A stretch of DNA of 64,000 bases from Cristatella mucedo (Eukaryota > Bryozoa > Phylactolaemata > Cristatellidae). The notes under the pieces were generated by a model. It worked only from the letters and a program-made list of their open reading frames with translations. It made no database searches and had not been told where the DNA came from. Position 1 is the stretch's first letter. Every line of letters begins with the position of its first letter. The position numbers and the translations under genes are program-made. The stretch spans positions 5,385,001 through 5,449,000 of the forward strand of contig WPIO01000024.1 in the NCBI GenBank assembly GCA_009760855.2, read 5' to 3'. This document shows, piece by piece, positions 11,140 through 23,789 of this stretch.

Positions 11140-12494
11140 GACAATTAAAAAATGGATCGATCAAAAAGTCGCTCTTCAGTGTCTTTCATCTCGCCCGGGC
11201 ATCACTGGCACTGCTCTGCAATGGTTCAGGTCCTATCTCAGTGGGGGACTCCAGAGTTTTGATGTAAATGAACAAAGATCATCCGAGGTACCTCTGAAGT
11301 ATGGTATACCTCAGGGCTCCGTGCTTGGTCCAGCTCTTTTCGCTTTTTATACTCTTCTAGTTGCCGGTGTGATTGCAAGCAAAATATAGGCTCTCACATT
11401 CCTGTGGATGACACTCAGTTGTACCTTTGCTTTGATCCCTCCCAGCCTTCGAGCACCTCGATTTCTCACAACTCACTTGCTGCATGTAATGATGACATCC
11501 CCACATGAATGGCAGCAATTTTCGTAAATTGAATGATGATACGACTAACTTACTAGTTATAGGCAAACCAAGTGTGCTTTAGAAATTGGAAAGGGTAACG
11601 CTCAAAACCGGCTCTGCCAGCATATCACTTGTTTAATCTGCAGGAAATCTAGGTGTCAAGTTCCAAAGTGACATTTCGTTGGACGACCACATCAGCTCCA
11701 CAGTCGAATTCGCCTACTTTCAGCTATATAGTATTGCTAAAATTAGGGCTTGTTTAGATAAGAATACCAAGTCTAAGTTGGTCCATGCAATTGCTACATC
11801 CCGTCTTGACTTCTGTAATTCACTGCTTGCTGGCCTACCTGCAGTTGCAATCAGGCGCTTACAGCTGGTGCAAAATTCTGCAGCTAGGCTTGCCTGTCGT
11901 GAGCTTCGCAGTTTCCACATCGCACCATTTCTCGCCGACCTGCAGTGGCTACCAGTCAAGCAACGGATTGACTTCAAGATTTTTTTTCTCACTTTTAGGT
12001 CCCTTCATTCTTCGCCTCCAGTCTACGTGTCAGATTTTATCCATTACCAGGCCAAGAGTCGTACCAGTCACTTTTTAGAAACTAACTGCCTATCTATACC
12101 TCATATAAACCTCAAATCCTTTGGAGACTGTGCGTTTAGTTCGTAAGCTCCCAAAGCCTGGAACTCACTCCCGACTTCCGTCATCCCTGACTTGACCAGC
12201 ATTTAAAAATGCATTAAAACCAAACTTATTTATGGAAGCATTTATCGGGTCCCTGTGATTCGTCCTTCATGTGCTGATGCGTGCTGACGCTGTGCATGCT
12301 GCCACTAACCACACTTACATGGTGACCCTGCGCATGTCAACCTTAGCCATGTTATTCATGTAGCTTATCAAACATGAACATGACTCACCATTCTATCTTG
12401 GTTCCTTTGCAGCAAATGTAAAGAGCCAAGAAAGGGATCGAGTTCTCTGAAAGAGCGCTTTATCTGGTGCATTATTATTATTATTATTATTATC
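11140..12494 (+). mobile_element. L2-A copy, 5'-truncated
   Basis: Starts inside the RT (GITGTALQWFRSYLSGGLQS, YGIPQGSVLGPALF), goes through the C-terminus (RLDFCNSLLAGLP, ARLACRELRSFHIAPFLADL) and the 3' UTR, and ends in the hairpin and (ATT)n at 12472-12494. Frameshifts near 11390 and 11530 disrupt the YADD region. Inactive. Confidence 0.88.
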
Positions 12495-13420
12495 AGTAAC
12501 GATATTAATGAGAAAAGTGCTTGAATCTGCTATGGACTTGGAAGTGATTAGCGATGATTAGAAGCAGAAGCCGACTACCGCGATCGGCCCGAGATATCAT
12601 GCAAACGCATCAAATTCACACAAATCTATCAAGCGTCAGAAATAATTTGTTGTTCAATCTAAACTAAAAGCTGAGTTCGGACAGGTGATTGAACTGCATA
12701 TTGGCCTGAAGAAGCGCTTAAAATACTTTCCCAGCCATGTTAGAGCAGCTATGTATCACAGAAGTTGATCTTAATGACCAAGACATCAAATTTTGACACT
12801 TTCAAAGCTCTGCTGATGGCAATAAAAAATCTGCGAAAAGTGCTGTGCAGAATCTAATTCAAGATCATGCAAATGTAATGAGTGCTAAACCAGTTTTAAA
12901 CTTTTAGGATCTTCAAAAAGCTCTTTAATCTGAATGACGACATTAGTATCAAACTCATAGAAAACGTGATGTTTCGCATAGAAGAGCGATTGAACAAAAA
13001 TGTCATGAATATATCGCTCAGTCTCAAAGATTCATCTGTCGCACCGTCAAAAACTGCGCAAATTGTGGAACTAAATTCATCTTTTTGTGTACTTGGAGTC
13101 GATGATATAGAATTTGTTTCGAATGATGCTAAAGGCTAGAAATTGTCTATTTAAGATGAATTTATTGCATCAAAAAGATGGATCGTCAATTGCACTCGAA
13201 GGACAAGACTGTTTCAAATGGCTCAAGTCCAAATTCACATTCTTTCCGAACTCTGGCCAGCGTATTAAAAATCACTAGATATTGTATCTTGCAATGCTAT
13301 CCATCAAACCGACATCAGCGGACGCTGCAAAATTTCTGTAATAAACTATGATCGTGTCTCAGAAAACTCGCTGATGCACTCTTATTCTTGAGATGCTATT
13401 ATAGGAGGTGGACACCTTTC
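12495..13420 (+). mobile_element. hAT transposase relic, heavily decayed
   Basis: Pieces of a hAT transposase spread over several frames: LKKLFNLNDDISIKLIENV then RIEERLNKN near 12.95 kb, and near 13.3 kb LSIKPTSADAAKF, the region equivalent to the LSIPATSAESERVFS motif of the hAT dimerisation domain. This is followed by traces of the K.R..L..ALLFLRCYY tail. Many stops and frameshifts. It differs from the hAT relic at 1.35 kb. Confidence 0.55.
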
Positions 13421-15180
13421 GATTTGTAACTTACCGCTGAATATCTATCTTGGAATGGTCTTAATCATAAAATTAACAATTGACTGTAAAATCAGTAAAA
13501 AAGAAAATTGACAAAACCCCAGCTGGGGGCTGATAATGGCTTCTTTGAAAATAGAAAGCGATGAGCAGCTTTTTTTTTTTAAAGGACAACTTTTAAGGAA
13601 CTTTTTAACGTTTTCATCTTTAAGGGACTTTTTCATCTTGTAGCGCATTGCGGTTTCCTTCTGCAATCACACTCCGACTACCAGAAATACCAGTCCGTTA
13701 GCTGTCTCCTCAAACCTAAATGAGTTCCTTAGTATTCAGGCATCAAAACCAGAGACGAGCCGCTCTGTGAAATCACGCACAGCTAAACAAGTACCGTGGA
13801 ATTCTATTTGACTCGCTGTCACATGATTTTACACACTGTCGGTGGACGCCTCAGGTTAGTAAGTATGTCGACGTTAACTTTGACCAAATAAGTTTCCATT
13901 TTCAGTTTTTTCTCGGGTTTAACTCATGCCTTCCAATATCAAATATGGAGAAAGCTTCTTTCCTTATTTGAGAGTTGCCTTGCAAGTTCATCTCATCATA
14001 GCTGTATGAGTTGCCAGTTGTGATCATTCCTTCTGCAGGCTGAAAATAATCCTAACTTATTTGAGAGCATCAATAGGGCAAGATGGACTTTAATTCAGAA
14101 TTTTTAAGCATAGAGAAAGACACGCTGGCTGATATAGACTTTGAAACTGTGATTCAAGGTCAGACAATTCACCTTGGTTAAAGCTATGATAGCTACCTCG
14201 TATCTTTACTACAATAAACAAAGCTGCATCGACTCAGTATGCCTGATAACGTGTGTTTGTTGCATTTTCTTGGGTCTCCGTGAAGCTATTTTGCAGCAAT
14301 ATCTGACGAGGGAAGGAGCTATTCATAGCTTTGTCCATGGGTGCCAAAAGGTTTCATTGCGAAGCTGCAGCTCTTCATTGGAAGCGCAGAGCAGTGAGTT
14401 TAAGCCTCGCCTATCCTAAGTAACTTGGTAAAATAAAATGTGCAATGCTGTAAAGACAGGTATTGCAAAGATCTAGCTCCTAACTTTTGCTGAACAATGG
14501 CGAAGTTGAAAGATTTCACGTTTAGGGCTGAATGTTTAATAGTTACCGATTGTTCGATCCGTATCCGCCTGGGTGGTCATAGTGGAGCTAATAGTTACAC
14601 GGTATTCGGCCGAGAAGTAATGTTCGGACCTCCTGTAAATTGTGGGTGCATGAGCGTGGAGCGTTATGAAGTTAAGCAATATTGACTTTCTCGTGAGAAA
14701 ACCTTGCGAGGAAAAATAAATTTCACGCCTTCATACTTTCTGCTGGCGATTTTTGGATAAGTTACAAGCTGCTAAAGTCCTGATATCAGATGAGCAAAAA
14801 TAAATTTATAAAACACAGTCGCGATGCCCAAACGTATTGGTCAATGAGAGAGGATGCTGTAGGTGAGCAGCCACGAGTAAGATCTTTCCCGTCCGAAGCT
14901 TGGCAAACGATTAGTCAGGTAGCTAGAGGTGGCGGCAAATCTGTAACCTAGGAGTAACTCAGTCAACCTGTGCGGTAGTCTGACTCATTTATTGTGCTTA
15001 AGTTCCAGTCGCTGCCATCTCACTCACCTTGCCGGCTCAGCCTTTAAAGTTGTGCCACTTGCGAACTTATCACATTGGACCGGGTAAGAAAGCCTAGGTT
15101 TTCTAAATGGCTCAAGTGCTACTTCTTTTTTATATGGTGTTCCGATTTTAACCCTACAGTAACTGACGACCAGTTGCCTC
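13421..15180. other. Unassigned sequence
   Basis: I see no coherent gene or repeat. Open frames of 60-80 codons are isolated and not flanked by convincing signals. Confidence 0.45.
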
Positions 15181-15182
15181 AT

Positions 15183-15450
15183 AATGATAATAATAACACA
15201 TTGATACAGCACCATCGGAGAGCAAAATCTCTTTCTACGCACTTTACATTTACTGCAAAAAAGAAGCACGGTCGAATGGTTAGTGGTAGCGTGCTCAATG
15301 ACGACGAGCACAACATGGTTAGAGATGAAATGCACAGAGCCAGCATGCAAGAAAGGTTAGTGACAGCATGCAAAGATTCAGAGCGCGTAAGCACATCAAA
15401 AATGAACTTCATAGACCGACTAGATGCCGTGATAAGTCGATCCATTTTAG
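15183..15450 (-). mobile_element. L2-A 3' tail
   Basis: (AAT)n near 15186, then the hairpin-like catcggagagcaaaatctctttctacg, ctttacatttactgcaaa and the gcacagagccagcatgcaa..gacagcatgcaaag block of the family A 3' UTR. A 137-codon plus-strand frame across it is chance. Confidence 0.75.
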
Positions 15451-15489
15451 GTTTCACTTTATGTTGGATAGTTGTGTCCAGCCAATAAA

Positions 15490-15800
15490 ATCTCCGGTAG
15501 TAACCTCTCAATGCTTGAGGTGGCCGAGCGCTGACCTCATCCTAGGACGGCCCTGCACTCGGGCTGCCCGAAGGAGGCTGTCGGTAGGTTGCGTCGGTGC
15601 AGCAGATTCCTGATAGAAACATAACCTTCAGGAGGTCGGGCTTTAACTGGAGAGAACAGACAAATAGGGGTGGGTGGGGCAAACCATAGCAGGTCAACAG
15701 GAGGTATGCTGTCTGAATACTTAATTGCCCAGCAGTAGCAGGGCTGATCGGCGCAAAGCTCCGACTTCAATGCAGGAGCCGCGGAGTAAGCCTAATCTCG
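15490..15800. other. GC-rich stretch of unknown nature
   Basis: Overlapping open frames on both strands, none recognisable. Possibly part of another transposon. Confidence 0.3.
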
Positions 15801-15823
15801 TGACTGCCAGATATAAATAAATA

Positions 15824-15992
15824 AATCCTAGCTGTTTAAACAGCCTCTTTTTTTATAGCGACAGAAGAGCCTTGACGGCTATTGCCACCGCTTGCAGTGG
15901 CGATAAAGGATCGCCCAACAGGAATCGAACCCACGTCCTCGGGACCGGGGTCATGAAAGCAACCGCCTTACCTAGATGCAGGACTCCGACTA
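15824..15992 (-). mobile_element. SINE-T copy
   Basis: Same order as at 4803: agctgtttaaacagcc tail, cgacagaagagcc..cggctattgccaccgcttgcagtggcgataaaggatcgccc body, gaatcgaaccc B box and gcaaccgccttacctag A-box side (printed strand). Confidence 0.82.
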
Positions 15993-16002
15993 GAGTGAAT
16001 AA

Positions 16003-16497
16003 TATTAATAATAGTAATAATAATATTGCTCTTGATAAAGCGCCCTCAGAGAACTCAATCTCTTTCTAGGCGCTTAACGTTTGCTGCAAAGGGAAATACA
16101 CTTGAATGGTGAGTAAGATCATGCTTGATAAACAAACAAAATGAATAACAGGGTTAGGGGTGACATGCACAGGGTCAGCATGCAAATGTGGTTAGTGGCA
16201 GCATGCACAGTGTCAGCACGCATAAGCACATAAAGAAAGAATCACAGGGACCCACTAAATGCTGTCCTAAATAGGTGTTTTTAATTTCTTTTTAAATGTG
16301 GTCAGGTCAGGGGATTTTCTGACGCAGGGAGAGAGGGAGTTCCAGGCTTTGGGAGCATACGAACTAAATGCATGGTCTCCAAAGGACTTGAGGTTTTTAC
16401 GCGGTATTTGTAGGCTGTTGGATTCCGAAAAGCGGGAGGTACGATGCTTGGCTTGATGGGGGAGTATATCTGAGAGATAGGCTGGAGTGAAATTTAC
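16003..16497 (-). mobile_element. L2-A 3' end
   Basis: (AAT)n, gcgccctcagagaactcaatctc..aggcgc hairpin, 3' UTR, and the last RT-ORF codons up to the PAYLSDILPH region, truncated near 16497. Confidence 0.88.
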
Positions 16498-16539
16498 TGA
16501 AGCTCTTTTTTGAACGAGTGTATGAGGTTGTTGGATTAG

Positions 16540-17756
16540 CTACCTCTCACTTTTCTCATTACCCGTTCCCATGGTCCACAAAGCCGATGATGCAGTGACG
16601 ACGATCGGTATGTCAGACGTGGAACTGGCGTGGTTTAAGTCGTACTTGTCTGACGGCGTTCAATCTGTGTCGTGTGGGGGTCAGGTCTCACACACGAGAC
16701 TGGTCACCTGTGGAGTCTCTCAAGGTTCCATCCTCAGTCCCTTGCTATTCTCCATGTATACTCAACCACTAGGAAAAATGATCAACGTCCATGGAATAGG
16801 ATATCGCTTTTATGCTGAAGATACTCAACTGTATTTGTCATTCAAATCGTCGGAATCTGCTGCAGCAACTGATAAATTGCATGCTTGCCTTGCCGACATT
16901 AGATCCTGGATGTCAAAAAATTTCGTGAAACTAAATGATGATAAAACAGAACTACTGCTCATAGCACACCTGAGCCGTGTGGCTGGATAATAAGGCTTTG
17001 CTCTTTTAAAAGGTGATGCTGTTGTGCGACCATCATAACGTTCACGAAATTTAGGTGTCGTGTTCGACAACTGCCTCAATTTTCAAAGCTTCATTCAGAA
17101 CACTGCTTCTACAGCTAGCCATCGCGTCCGATCCCTATGTAAGATTAGGAGCTGTCTTCCACAATGGCTTGCAAAAAACTTAACTAGCTCCTTTGTTCTG
17201 TCTCAGCTTGATTTTTGTAATTACCATTTGGCTGGGCTACCAAAGAAAGCAACTAGGCGACTGCAGCTAACTGTGAATATGGCTGCAAGGCTAGTCTTCA
17301 AGTCCCAGAGATTTGAGCACGACTCTCTTTTGCTAAAAGACCTAAGATGGATGCCGGTTGATAAATTGATACAGAGCAAAGTTCTTAAACGGACCAACAA
17401 GGCCACGACGCCACGGCTTGGCTAATTTGTACCTCACTGAACTGCTGCACCAGTTTCAGCCTTTTTTCGCCCTCAGGTGGACAATAATTTTTAAATAATA
17501 ATTAAAAGGCTGTTCTATTCTCCGGCTTACAGACCGTTGGCGACAGAAGGCTTAGCTCTGCAGGTCCTAGACTGTGGAACTCGCTTCCAAAATTCTTATG
17601 CAACGACAACTACTCACTTGCTGTCGACTATGGCTCATTATTTTCAGCGATCTGAGCTGCTACTTCCATGCTACTCACTACCTCAATTGCTCTCCTGACT
17701 CTGCAATGCTTCAAACTTTCTCTCTGTTGCATGAAAAGAAGTCAGTCGGTTGGCTA
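16540..17756 (+). mobile_element. L2-B copy, broken
   Basis: The RT palm reads ELAWFKSYLSDGVQSVS, TCGVSQGSILSPLLFSMYTQ and YRFYAEDTQLYLSFKS (catalytic YADD changed to YAED), then LNDDKTELLL. The C-terminal part follows in other frames (SCLPQWLAKNLTSSFVLSQL, ARLVFKSQRFEHDSLLL). It stops at the join with a family A copy at about 17757. Inactive. Confidence 0.85.
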
Positions 17757-20092
17757 CCGCCCTCCGATCTGTCAGCATTAGTAGATAGCTACAAAACGAC
17801 ACTAGCTGACAGGTTCGACGAGTTTGCACCTCTGACAAAGCTTACTGTTCGCCCGCGCCAGGACGGCCTATGGTTTACCACAGACATTTAACTAGCCAGG
17901 TCTAGTAAGCGAAAGCTTGAAAAAGCATACAAAAGATCTGGACTGACTGTCCATCGACAGGCAAATAAAGACTACTGTAGGTCGTACCAATCGATCCTAG
18001 CAAAGGCCAAGTCGAGCTTCTATGGAAACATTGTTGAATCACAGATGCTCAATCCGAAAATGCTGATGTCCACGATAAATCATCTCCTCAACCGCTCCCA
18101 GACTAGCTCCTTACCTGATGATCCTTGCGATTATCTAACCGATTGCTTCTCTCAATTCTTTGTGCACAAGATAGACAAGATCAGGGAATCCATCCCTGCG
18201 ATAACAACATTCCCACTAGAATGATGTTCCCGATTTCGGGCTGCACCTCAATATCTACATTTAAGCAGGCCACTAGTGATCTAGTCCTGAAGTTCGTATC
18301 GCAATCAAAGAAGACAACTAGTCCTCTGGACCCTATTCCCACTGTCCTGCTCCTACGTTGCATTGATCTGCTGCTTCCATGCATAAATAACATCATTATT
18401 ATGTCATTAGCCTCAGGTCTTGTCCCAGCATCTTTCAAAAAAGCTGTAGTCAGGCCACTTCTCAAGAAAGTGACACTAGACCAAGAGAACTTAAGCAACT
18501 ACCGCCCAGTCTCCCTTCTACCATTCCTATCAAAGACACTGGAATGGGTCATGGCGGGCCAGCTGAACTCATACATCGAAACCTCACACCCTGCTAGTAA
18601 GTTCCATTTGGGCTTTAGAGCTAATCAATCCAACATAATCAGCATTGCTTAGGGTATACAACGACCTACTTAGGAAGGCAGACCCGGGTAGAGTGTGTCG
18701 GCTTGTTTTGCTCGATCTTTCGGCAGCTTTTGATACCGTCGATCACACAAGTTCTTCTAGAGCACCTCTCATCTTGCCTGAGCATCACTGGCACTGCTCT
18801 GCACTGTTTCTGGTCCTATCTCAGTGGGAGACTACAGAATATTGACGTAAATGAACAAAGACCATCTGAGGTACCTCTGAGATATGGGGTACCTCAGGGC
18901 TCAGTGCTAGGTCCGTTTCTTTTCACGGTTTATACTCTGCCTCTTGCTGATGTGATTTCCAAGCACAATCTTGGCTTTCACTTCTATGCGGATGACACTC
19001 AGTTGTACCTTTGCTTTCATCCGTCCCATCCTTCGAGCACCTCAAATTCACCCAACTCATTTGCTGCATGCATTGATTACATCCCCACATGGATGACAGC
19101 AAATGTTCTAAAATTAAACTATTATAAAACTAACTTACTAGTTGTGGGCAAACCCAGCTTAATTGATATATTGGAAAGGCTGACGCTCAAAATTAGCTCT
19201 GCCAGCATATCTTCTGTTGAATCAGCTTGAAATTTAGGTGGCATATTCCAAAGCGACCTCTCGATAGACGACCATGTCATCTCCAAAGTCAAATCTGCCT
19301 ATTTTCAGCTCATAAAATTGCTAAAATTCGGGCTTGTTCAGATAAGGATACCACGTCAAAGTTGATCCATGCATTCGTGACATCCTGTCTCGACTTCTGC
19401 AACTCGCTGCTTCCTGGCCACCAGCATGTGCGATCAGGCGATTGCAGCTGGTGCAAAACTCAGCAGCTAGGCTCTTCTGTCGGGAGCGTCGCAGTTGCCA
19501 CATTACTCCACTTCTCACCGACCGGCGCTGGCTACCAGTCAAGCAATGGATTGACTTCAAGGTTTTGTCGCTCACTTTTAGGTCACTTCATTCTTTGGCT
19601 CCAGCCTATCTCTCAGATATACTCTCCCATCCGGCCAAGCATCGTTCCACCCGCTTTTCGGAATCCAACAGTCTACAATACCTCGTACAAACCTCAAATC
19701 CTTTGGAGACCATTCATATAGTTCGTATGCTCCCAAAACCTGGAACTCCCTCCCGACTTGTGTCAGTACATCCCCTCGCTTGATCACATTTAAAAAGAAC
19801 TTGAAAACACTCCTATTTAGGACAGCATTTAGTGGGTCCCTGTGATTCTTCCTTTATGTGCTTACTCGTGCTGACGCTGTGCATGCTGCCACTAACCACA
19901 TTTGCATGCTGACCCTGTGCATGTCACCCCTAACCCTGTTATTCATTTTGTTTGTTTATCAAGCATGATTTTGCTTACCATTCAATTGTATTTCCCTTTG
20001 CAGCAAATGCAAAGCACCTAGAGAGAGATTGAGTTCTCTGAGGGCGCTTTATCAAGTGCATTATTATTATTATTATTATTATTGTTATTATA
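17757..20092 (+). mobile_element. L2-A copy, long but frameshifted
   Basis: Covers the end of the endonuclease domain (LADRFDEFAPLTKLTVRPR), the linker to the RT (LTDCFSQFFVHKIDKIRES), RT motifs (LSNYRPVSLLPFLSKTLE; LLDLSAAFDTVDH; YGVPQGSVLGPFLF; FYADDTQLYLCF), the C-terminus and a 3' UTR with hairpin and (ATT)n at 20070-20092. The YADD box is intact, but the frame shifts near 18650, 18740 and 19230, with a stop at 17889. It contains about 240 bp missing from the 33.4-kb copy. Confidence 0.9.
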
Positions 20093-20255
20093 ACCGAATG
20101 TGTACCGAAAGTGGCTTAGGCTCAGATTATGCTACAGAAAACTCTCTTGCGTAACATCCACATAGTGTTTATGGCTCTGTGGACTTACATATGGAGACAC
20201 ATTACATTACATTGCTGGGTGACTTGAGATAATGACCTTTTAGAGCAACCGTTTC

Positions 20256-20480
20256 AATTTAGCATGCCTTCTCAGACAGCCAGAAGTAGACAGAGATAGA
20301 GTGAAGTGGGAATGGCAGCAATAGGAAGAGAGAATGAGAAGGAAAAAGAGAAGAAACAGTGGGTAAGAGAGGGCGATGTATAGTGAGAGTGAGCAGAAGA
20401 GGGTAACGCACGGACGGAGTGAGGAGAGGAGAGGAGAGATAGAGTGACTGGGGGGACGAGATTTAACAAGAGACCTTTAT
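20256..20480. repeat. Purine-rich (GA) low-complexity tract
   Basis: Mostly A/G on the plus strand (gagaggagaggagagat and similar). The minus-strand frame here, rich in Ser/Phe/Leu, is a composition effect. Confidence 0.6.
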
Positions 20481-20499
20481 CGCACGCATTAAGGTAGGT

Positions 20500-20945
20500 T
20501 ACGTGCTGGCTTACAATGTCGATTGTACGCAGGCAAGTCTATGCAGGCTCTTCTGCTAAACCGCTGGTGAACAGCTGTTAGGGAGCGTCACCGAGAGGGG
20601 CCGGTGTACAGCTGTGGTCCGCCTGCGATGTGGCGTGGACACAGGCCAGTAACCCAGTGGTGAACAGATCGTGGATTTACCATTAGGGTCGGCCTGTGCG
20701 AAGCTGTAGTCCACCTCGGATGAATCGTCGGGGTCGAACAGACAACAGCAACAGTCGGAGTCGAGTGGGAGCGAAGGGAGCCGAGCGTCCCTCCGTGCGT
20801 CGCATAATAAACTGATGGCGTCGGTCATCGGCTAGCTCTCCGCTGTGCGAACCGAACGACACAATGGGCAAGATCGATAGAAGAGAAGGAGATGAGTGAA
20901 ACTGAGACGCTGACCGACATGAACAACGAATCAGTACCCGGTATG
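20500..20945 (+). promoter_or_regulatory. GC/CpG-rich patch, possible promoter and first exon
   Basis: Clearly richer in CG dinucleotides than its surroundings. Near the right end, ATG at 20892 opens MSETETLTDMNNESVP and runs into a GTATGT donor. A short frame MGKIDRREGDE with a good ATG context precedes it. No homology recognised, and the next exon is not established. Speculative. Confidence 0.25.
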
Positions 20946-21049
20946 TTCTCTAAAGGCAAAGTACAAATGCATTATTATTACTATTTTTAAACAGTCAGCT
21001 CTCAATTTGGAACAGTACTTATTACGCTGGTCGTCAGCAGCTTAAAATA

Positions 21050-21215
21050 GTATTACTAGCTGATTCCGCAGCTCTTTTGCATAGCGACATACGAGTCTTC
21101 CAGGCTATCAACACAGCTTGCAGCGCGATAAAGGATTACCCACCACAGGATTCGAACCCACAACCTCGGGACTGAGATCGTGAAAAGAAACTGCCTTACC
21201 TAGTGCGCCAGCTTA
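21050..21215 (-). mobile_element. SINE-T copy
   Basis: agctgattccgcagc tail, cgacatacgag..gctatc body, ggattcgaacccacaacctcggg B box and ctgccttacctagtgcgcc, in the usual order. Confidence 0.8.
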
Positions 21216-22015
21216 AGTTCGGCGAACTTATGAACATACTGAAAATGTTTTCTTTAGATTTAATATTAAATGAATATAATGCAGTGGGAGCTAATGCAGT
21301 TAAGTAATAAAAAATAAACACCCAGACTCGCTGATGAGCACAGCACTGAATAGTTGGAGGAGCCACAATGAAGAATAGGTGAGCAATGGATGGTAGCCGG
21401 CTCCGAATGCTGTCAATATTATTTCAGCACCCGGATGCGTACAAATTGACAGAATTTACGTTGCACATAAGCGGTTGCCAGAAGAGCAGTTAATTTATCT
21501 TTGTGATTTATCGATTTATATTGAAAGACGTTCAAGCTTCGCATGCGTCGCGAAGTGGCATACATTTCCTGTACAGTAACAGGCTGCCAGACAACTGAAT
21601 ATGACGGCAGCACGTCGTTGCCATCGGCCCGTTTCCATAGCATTAGAAACTGCGTTTTTTTGAGTGCCTTGCAAGTGAGCCGAGACGCAATTTGTTGTGC
21701 CTCAAGATCCACGGTAGCGAACTGCTATCATCGCTAGCATTGAATTGCAAAAAGGTTTTCACTGCTAAGGACTGTCAGTGTCGCAGCGGTATAACCCTTT
21801 CGAAGAAGTGCGAGGGGGGAGGGGACTTTGTCAGCGATACGAGATGGAACAGCTGCTCGGAAAAGAAGCCCCGACACGTCTGGTAAGTTTGAGGAATGCA
21901 AAATTCGCCTTAAGCTGCTCGAAACTGCATCTATTATCTATTATCTATTATTATTGTTATTATTATTGGACATCTATTAAACATAGTGAGCGCTGAGCGC
22001 TTGCATTAAATGAGC
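21216..22015. other. Unassigned, one weak splice-bounded frame
   Basis: A frame at 21826-21882 reads RYEMEQLLGKEAPTRL between a cttttgtcag-like acceptor and a GTAAGT donor. It faintly resembles a kinase N-lobe start but lacks GxGxxG. A (TAT)n-rich run lies at 21930-21967. The 97-codon minus-strand frame at 21419-21712 is not recognised. Confidence 0.25.
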
Positions 22016-22019
22016 GGAT

Positions 22020-22378
22020 GAATGGTGAAAAGCTGGTGGCACGATGCTTGGCCTAGTCGGGCAGTAGATCTGATAGGTAGGCTGGAGCCGAAGAATGAAG
22101 GGAACTAAATGTGAGCGTAACAACCTTGAATTCGATCGTTTGCTTGACTGGGAGCCAGTGCAGGTCACCGGGAATCTTTGTGGTGTGGCAACTAGGAGGC
22201 TGACGACAGACAAGCCTAGCTGCAGAGTTTTACATCAGCTGTGAGCGCTTGAGTGCACAGGCCGGTAGACCAGCAAACAGCGAGTTACGAGAAGAAATGT
22301 CACAAATGCATGGAACTATAAATACTTAGTTTTAAAAAGCCAATCACACCAATATTATGCAGCTGAAAGTAGGCAGAG
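22020..22378 (-). mobile_element. L2-A fragment (RT C-terminus)
   Basis: Minus strand matches the RT-ORF C-terminus (cacgatgcttggcc..gatctgata.gtaggctggagccgaagaatgaag and following) of 33820-34180, decayed. It ends where a SINE-H copy begins. Confidence 0.75.
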
Positions 22379-22480
22379 TCTCTATTCAGGCGCTTCACAT
22401 AAGCCTCGGCGCTTAAGCCCACGACCTCAGCCAGACCTTGAACGGGGCGAGCACCTTAACCACTGGACCAAACTAGCTCG
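22375..22480 (-). mobile_element. SINE-H copy, partial
   Basis: agagtctctattcaggcgcttcacat tail part, cccacgacctcagccagac, gcgagcaccttaaccactggacc (minus strand gives ggtccagtggttaaggtgct, a tRNA A-box region). Confidence 0.7.
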
Positions 22481-22604
22481 GCAGATCTTGTTCCGCCTAC
22501 AGTCTGTGTCTCCCTCTTCATCTAAAGTTAAAAGTTAATTAAGGAAACTGTTCTATCTGTTGCTTGGCACTCTGACATACTAATTATAAGAATACTTATA
22601 CCTA

Positions 22605-23420
22605 TACTAATATTAATAATATAGTTCTATAGTGCCCTCAGAGAAAATAGTCTCTTTCTAGGCAGTTTAGATTTGCTTTAAAAAAGCCTGATCCAAAGGT
22701 TATTGGTAGACTCTCAATGTCAACAATATAATTTTAATATAATTCATTTGTATAGCGCTCCAAAAGGAACTGAATCTATATCCGGGCGCTTCGCATACGA
22801 AGCTTCGGGGCTCGAGAGCTCCGAGTTCTTGACCTTGGTCGAAGCGAGCACCTTAACCGCAGGGTGAAACCAGCTTGGCAGTAGGTTAGAGGTGATATGT
22901 ATTGAGTCTTCATGCAAATGCGGTTAGTGGCAGCACACAAATTGTCATCACTTATTAGCAAACTAATGTAGGATCACGTAGACACACTAAATACTGTGAT
23001 AATTAGATGCGTTTTAGCTTCTTTTTAAACGTCCTTATGCCAGGTCAAGTCACGACTCCACTCAAAAGTGAGTTCCGCTAAAGTGAGTTCAGGCTATGGT
23101 AAGAAACGATCTGAAGGCACGGTCCATACATGATTTGAGGTCCAAAATATTCAAATTATTAGACTCAGGAAAACACAATGTTTACTGCTTAGCCTGGTGC
23201 CGGATAAGATCTGACAGGGAGGCTGGAGCCAAATAACGGAAGGACCTAAAGGTGAGTGACAGAATCATCTTTGAGTCGATGAGTTGCTTGACTTGAAGCC
23301 AGTGCTGGTCAGCTAGAAGCGGATTGATGAAGAAACTTGCAACTTTGCGACTCGCGCATATGTGGATGTGAGGATGGCATAGAATTTCGATTACACGAGA
23401 TCGGACTGACGGAATTTGGT
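22605..23420 (-). mobile_element. L2-A copy with nested SINE-H
   Basis: The hairpin tail (ccctcagagaaaatagtctctttctaggc) is at 22640-22675. The 3' UTR and C-terminal codons continue at about 22880-23380 after a SINE-H insertion at 22733-22878. Decayed. Confidence 0.72.
22733..22878 (-). mobile_element. SINE-H copy nested in L2-A
   Basis: attcatttgtatagcgctcc..gaactgaatctatatccgggcgcttcgcat hairpin tail, then ggggctcgagag..gagttcttgaccttggtcgaagcgagcaccttaaccgc head. Confidence 0.75.
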
Positions 23421-23524
23421 AATAACAGGTGATACTAGCTTGTCGCCCCAAAAGAAAAAGTTTGGTTAGTGTGTGGCACTTGACTTGAGTAAGAAAAATA
23501 CGAAAAAATGTAATTTGAAAGGAG

Positions 23525-23745
23525 CAAACAGAGATAATGAGTCTGTCAGCCTAAAAGAATTGGTGCTGAAGGCATACAGTATTCTATTTGAACAAATTTT
23601 AATCTCCCAAATAACGACGAAAGATTTATTTCTTGTACACAAAATTGGAATGAGATAAAAAATCGTGAGAGTTGTAAAATCGTAAGAGTTGGTGCAATAA
23701 GGGGACGCTCTACCACTTTCACTATGAACAGCTTGTTTTTAAATG
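23525..23745 (-). mobile_element. L2-A endonuclease-region fragment
   Basis: Matches 35720-35905 (gataatgagtctgtca, ttggtgctgaaggc, gatttatttcttgtacacaaaattg), the segment coding the GDFN and SLVTHVHG part of the endonuclease. Isolated and inactive. Confidence 0.65.
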
Positions 23746-23789
23746 AAATAAAAATAATAGATTAGAGAGACTGCTTTGAAGTTACTACA

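Noticed and set aside
15075-15488. 137-codon plus-strand frame
   Set aside because: It runs antisense across an L2-A 3' tail and UTR, which are non-coding.
20272-20469. Ser/Phe/Leu-rich minus-strand frame
   Set aside because: Low-complexity effect of the purine-rich tract.
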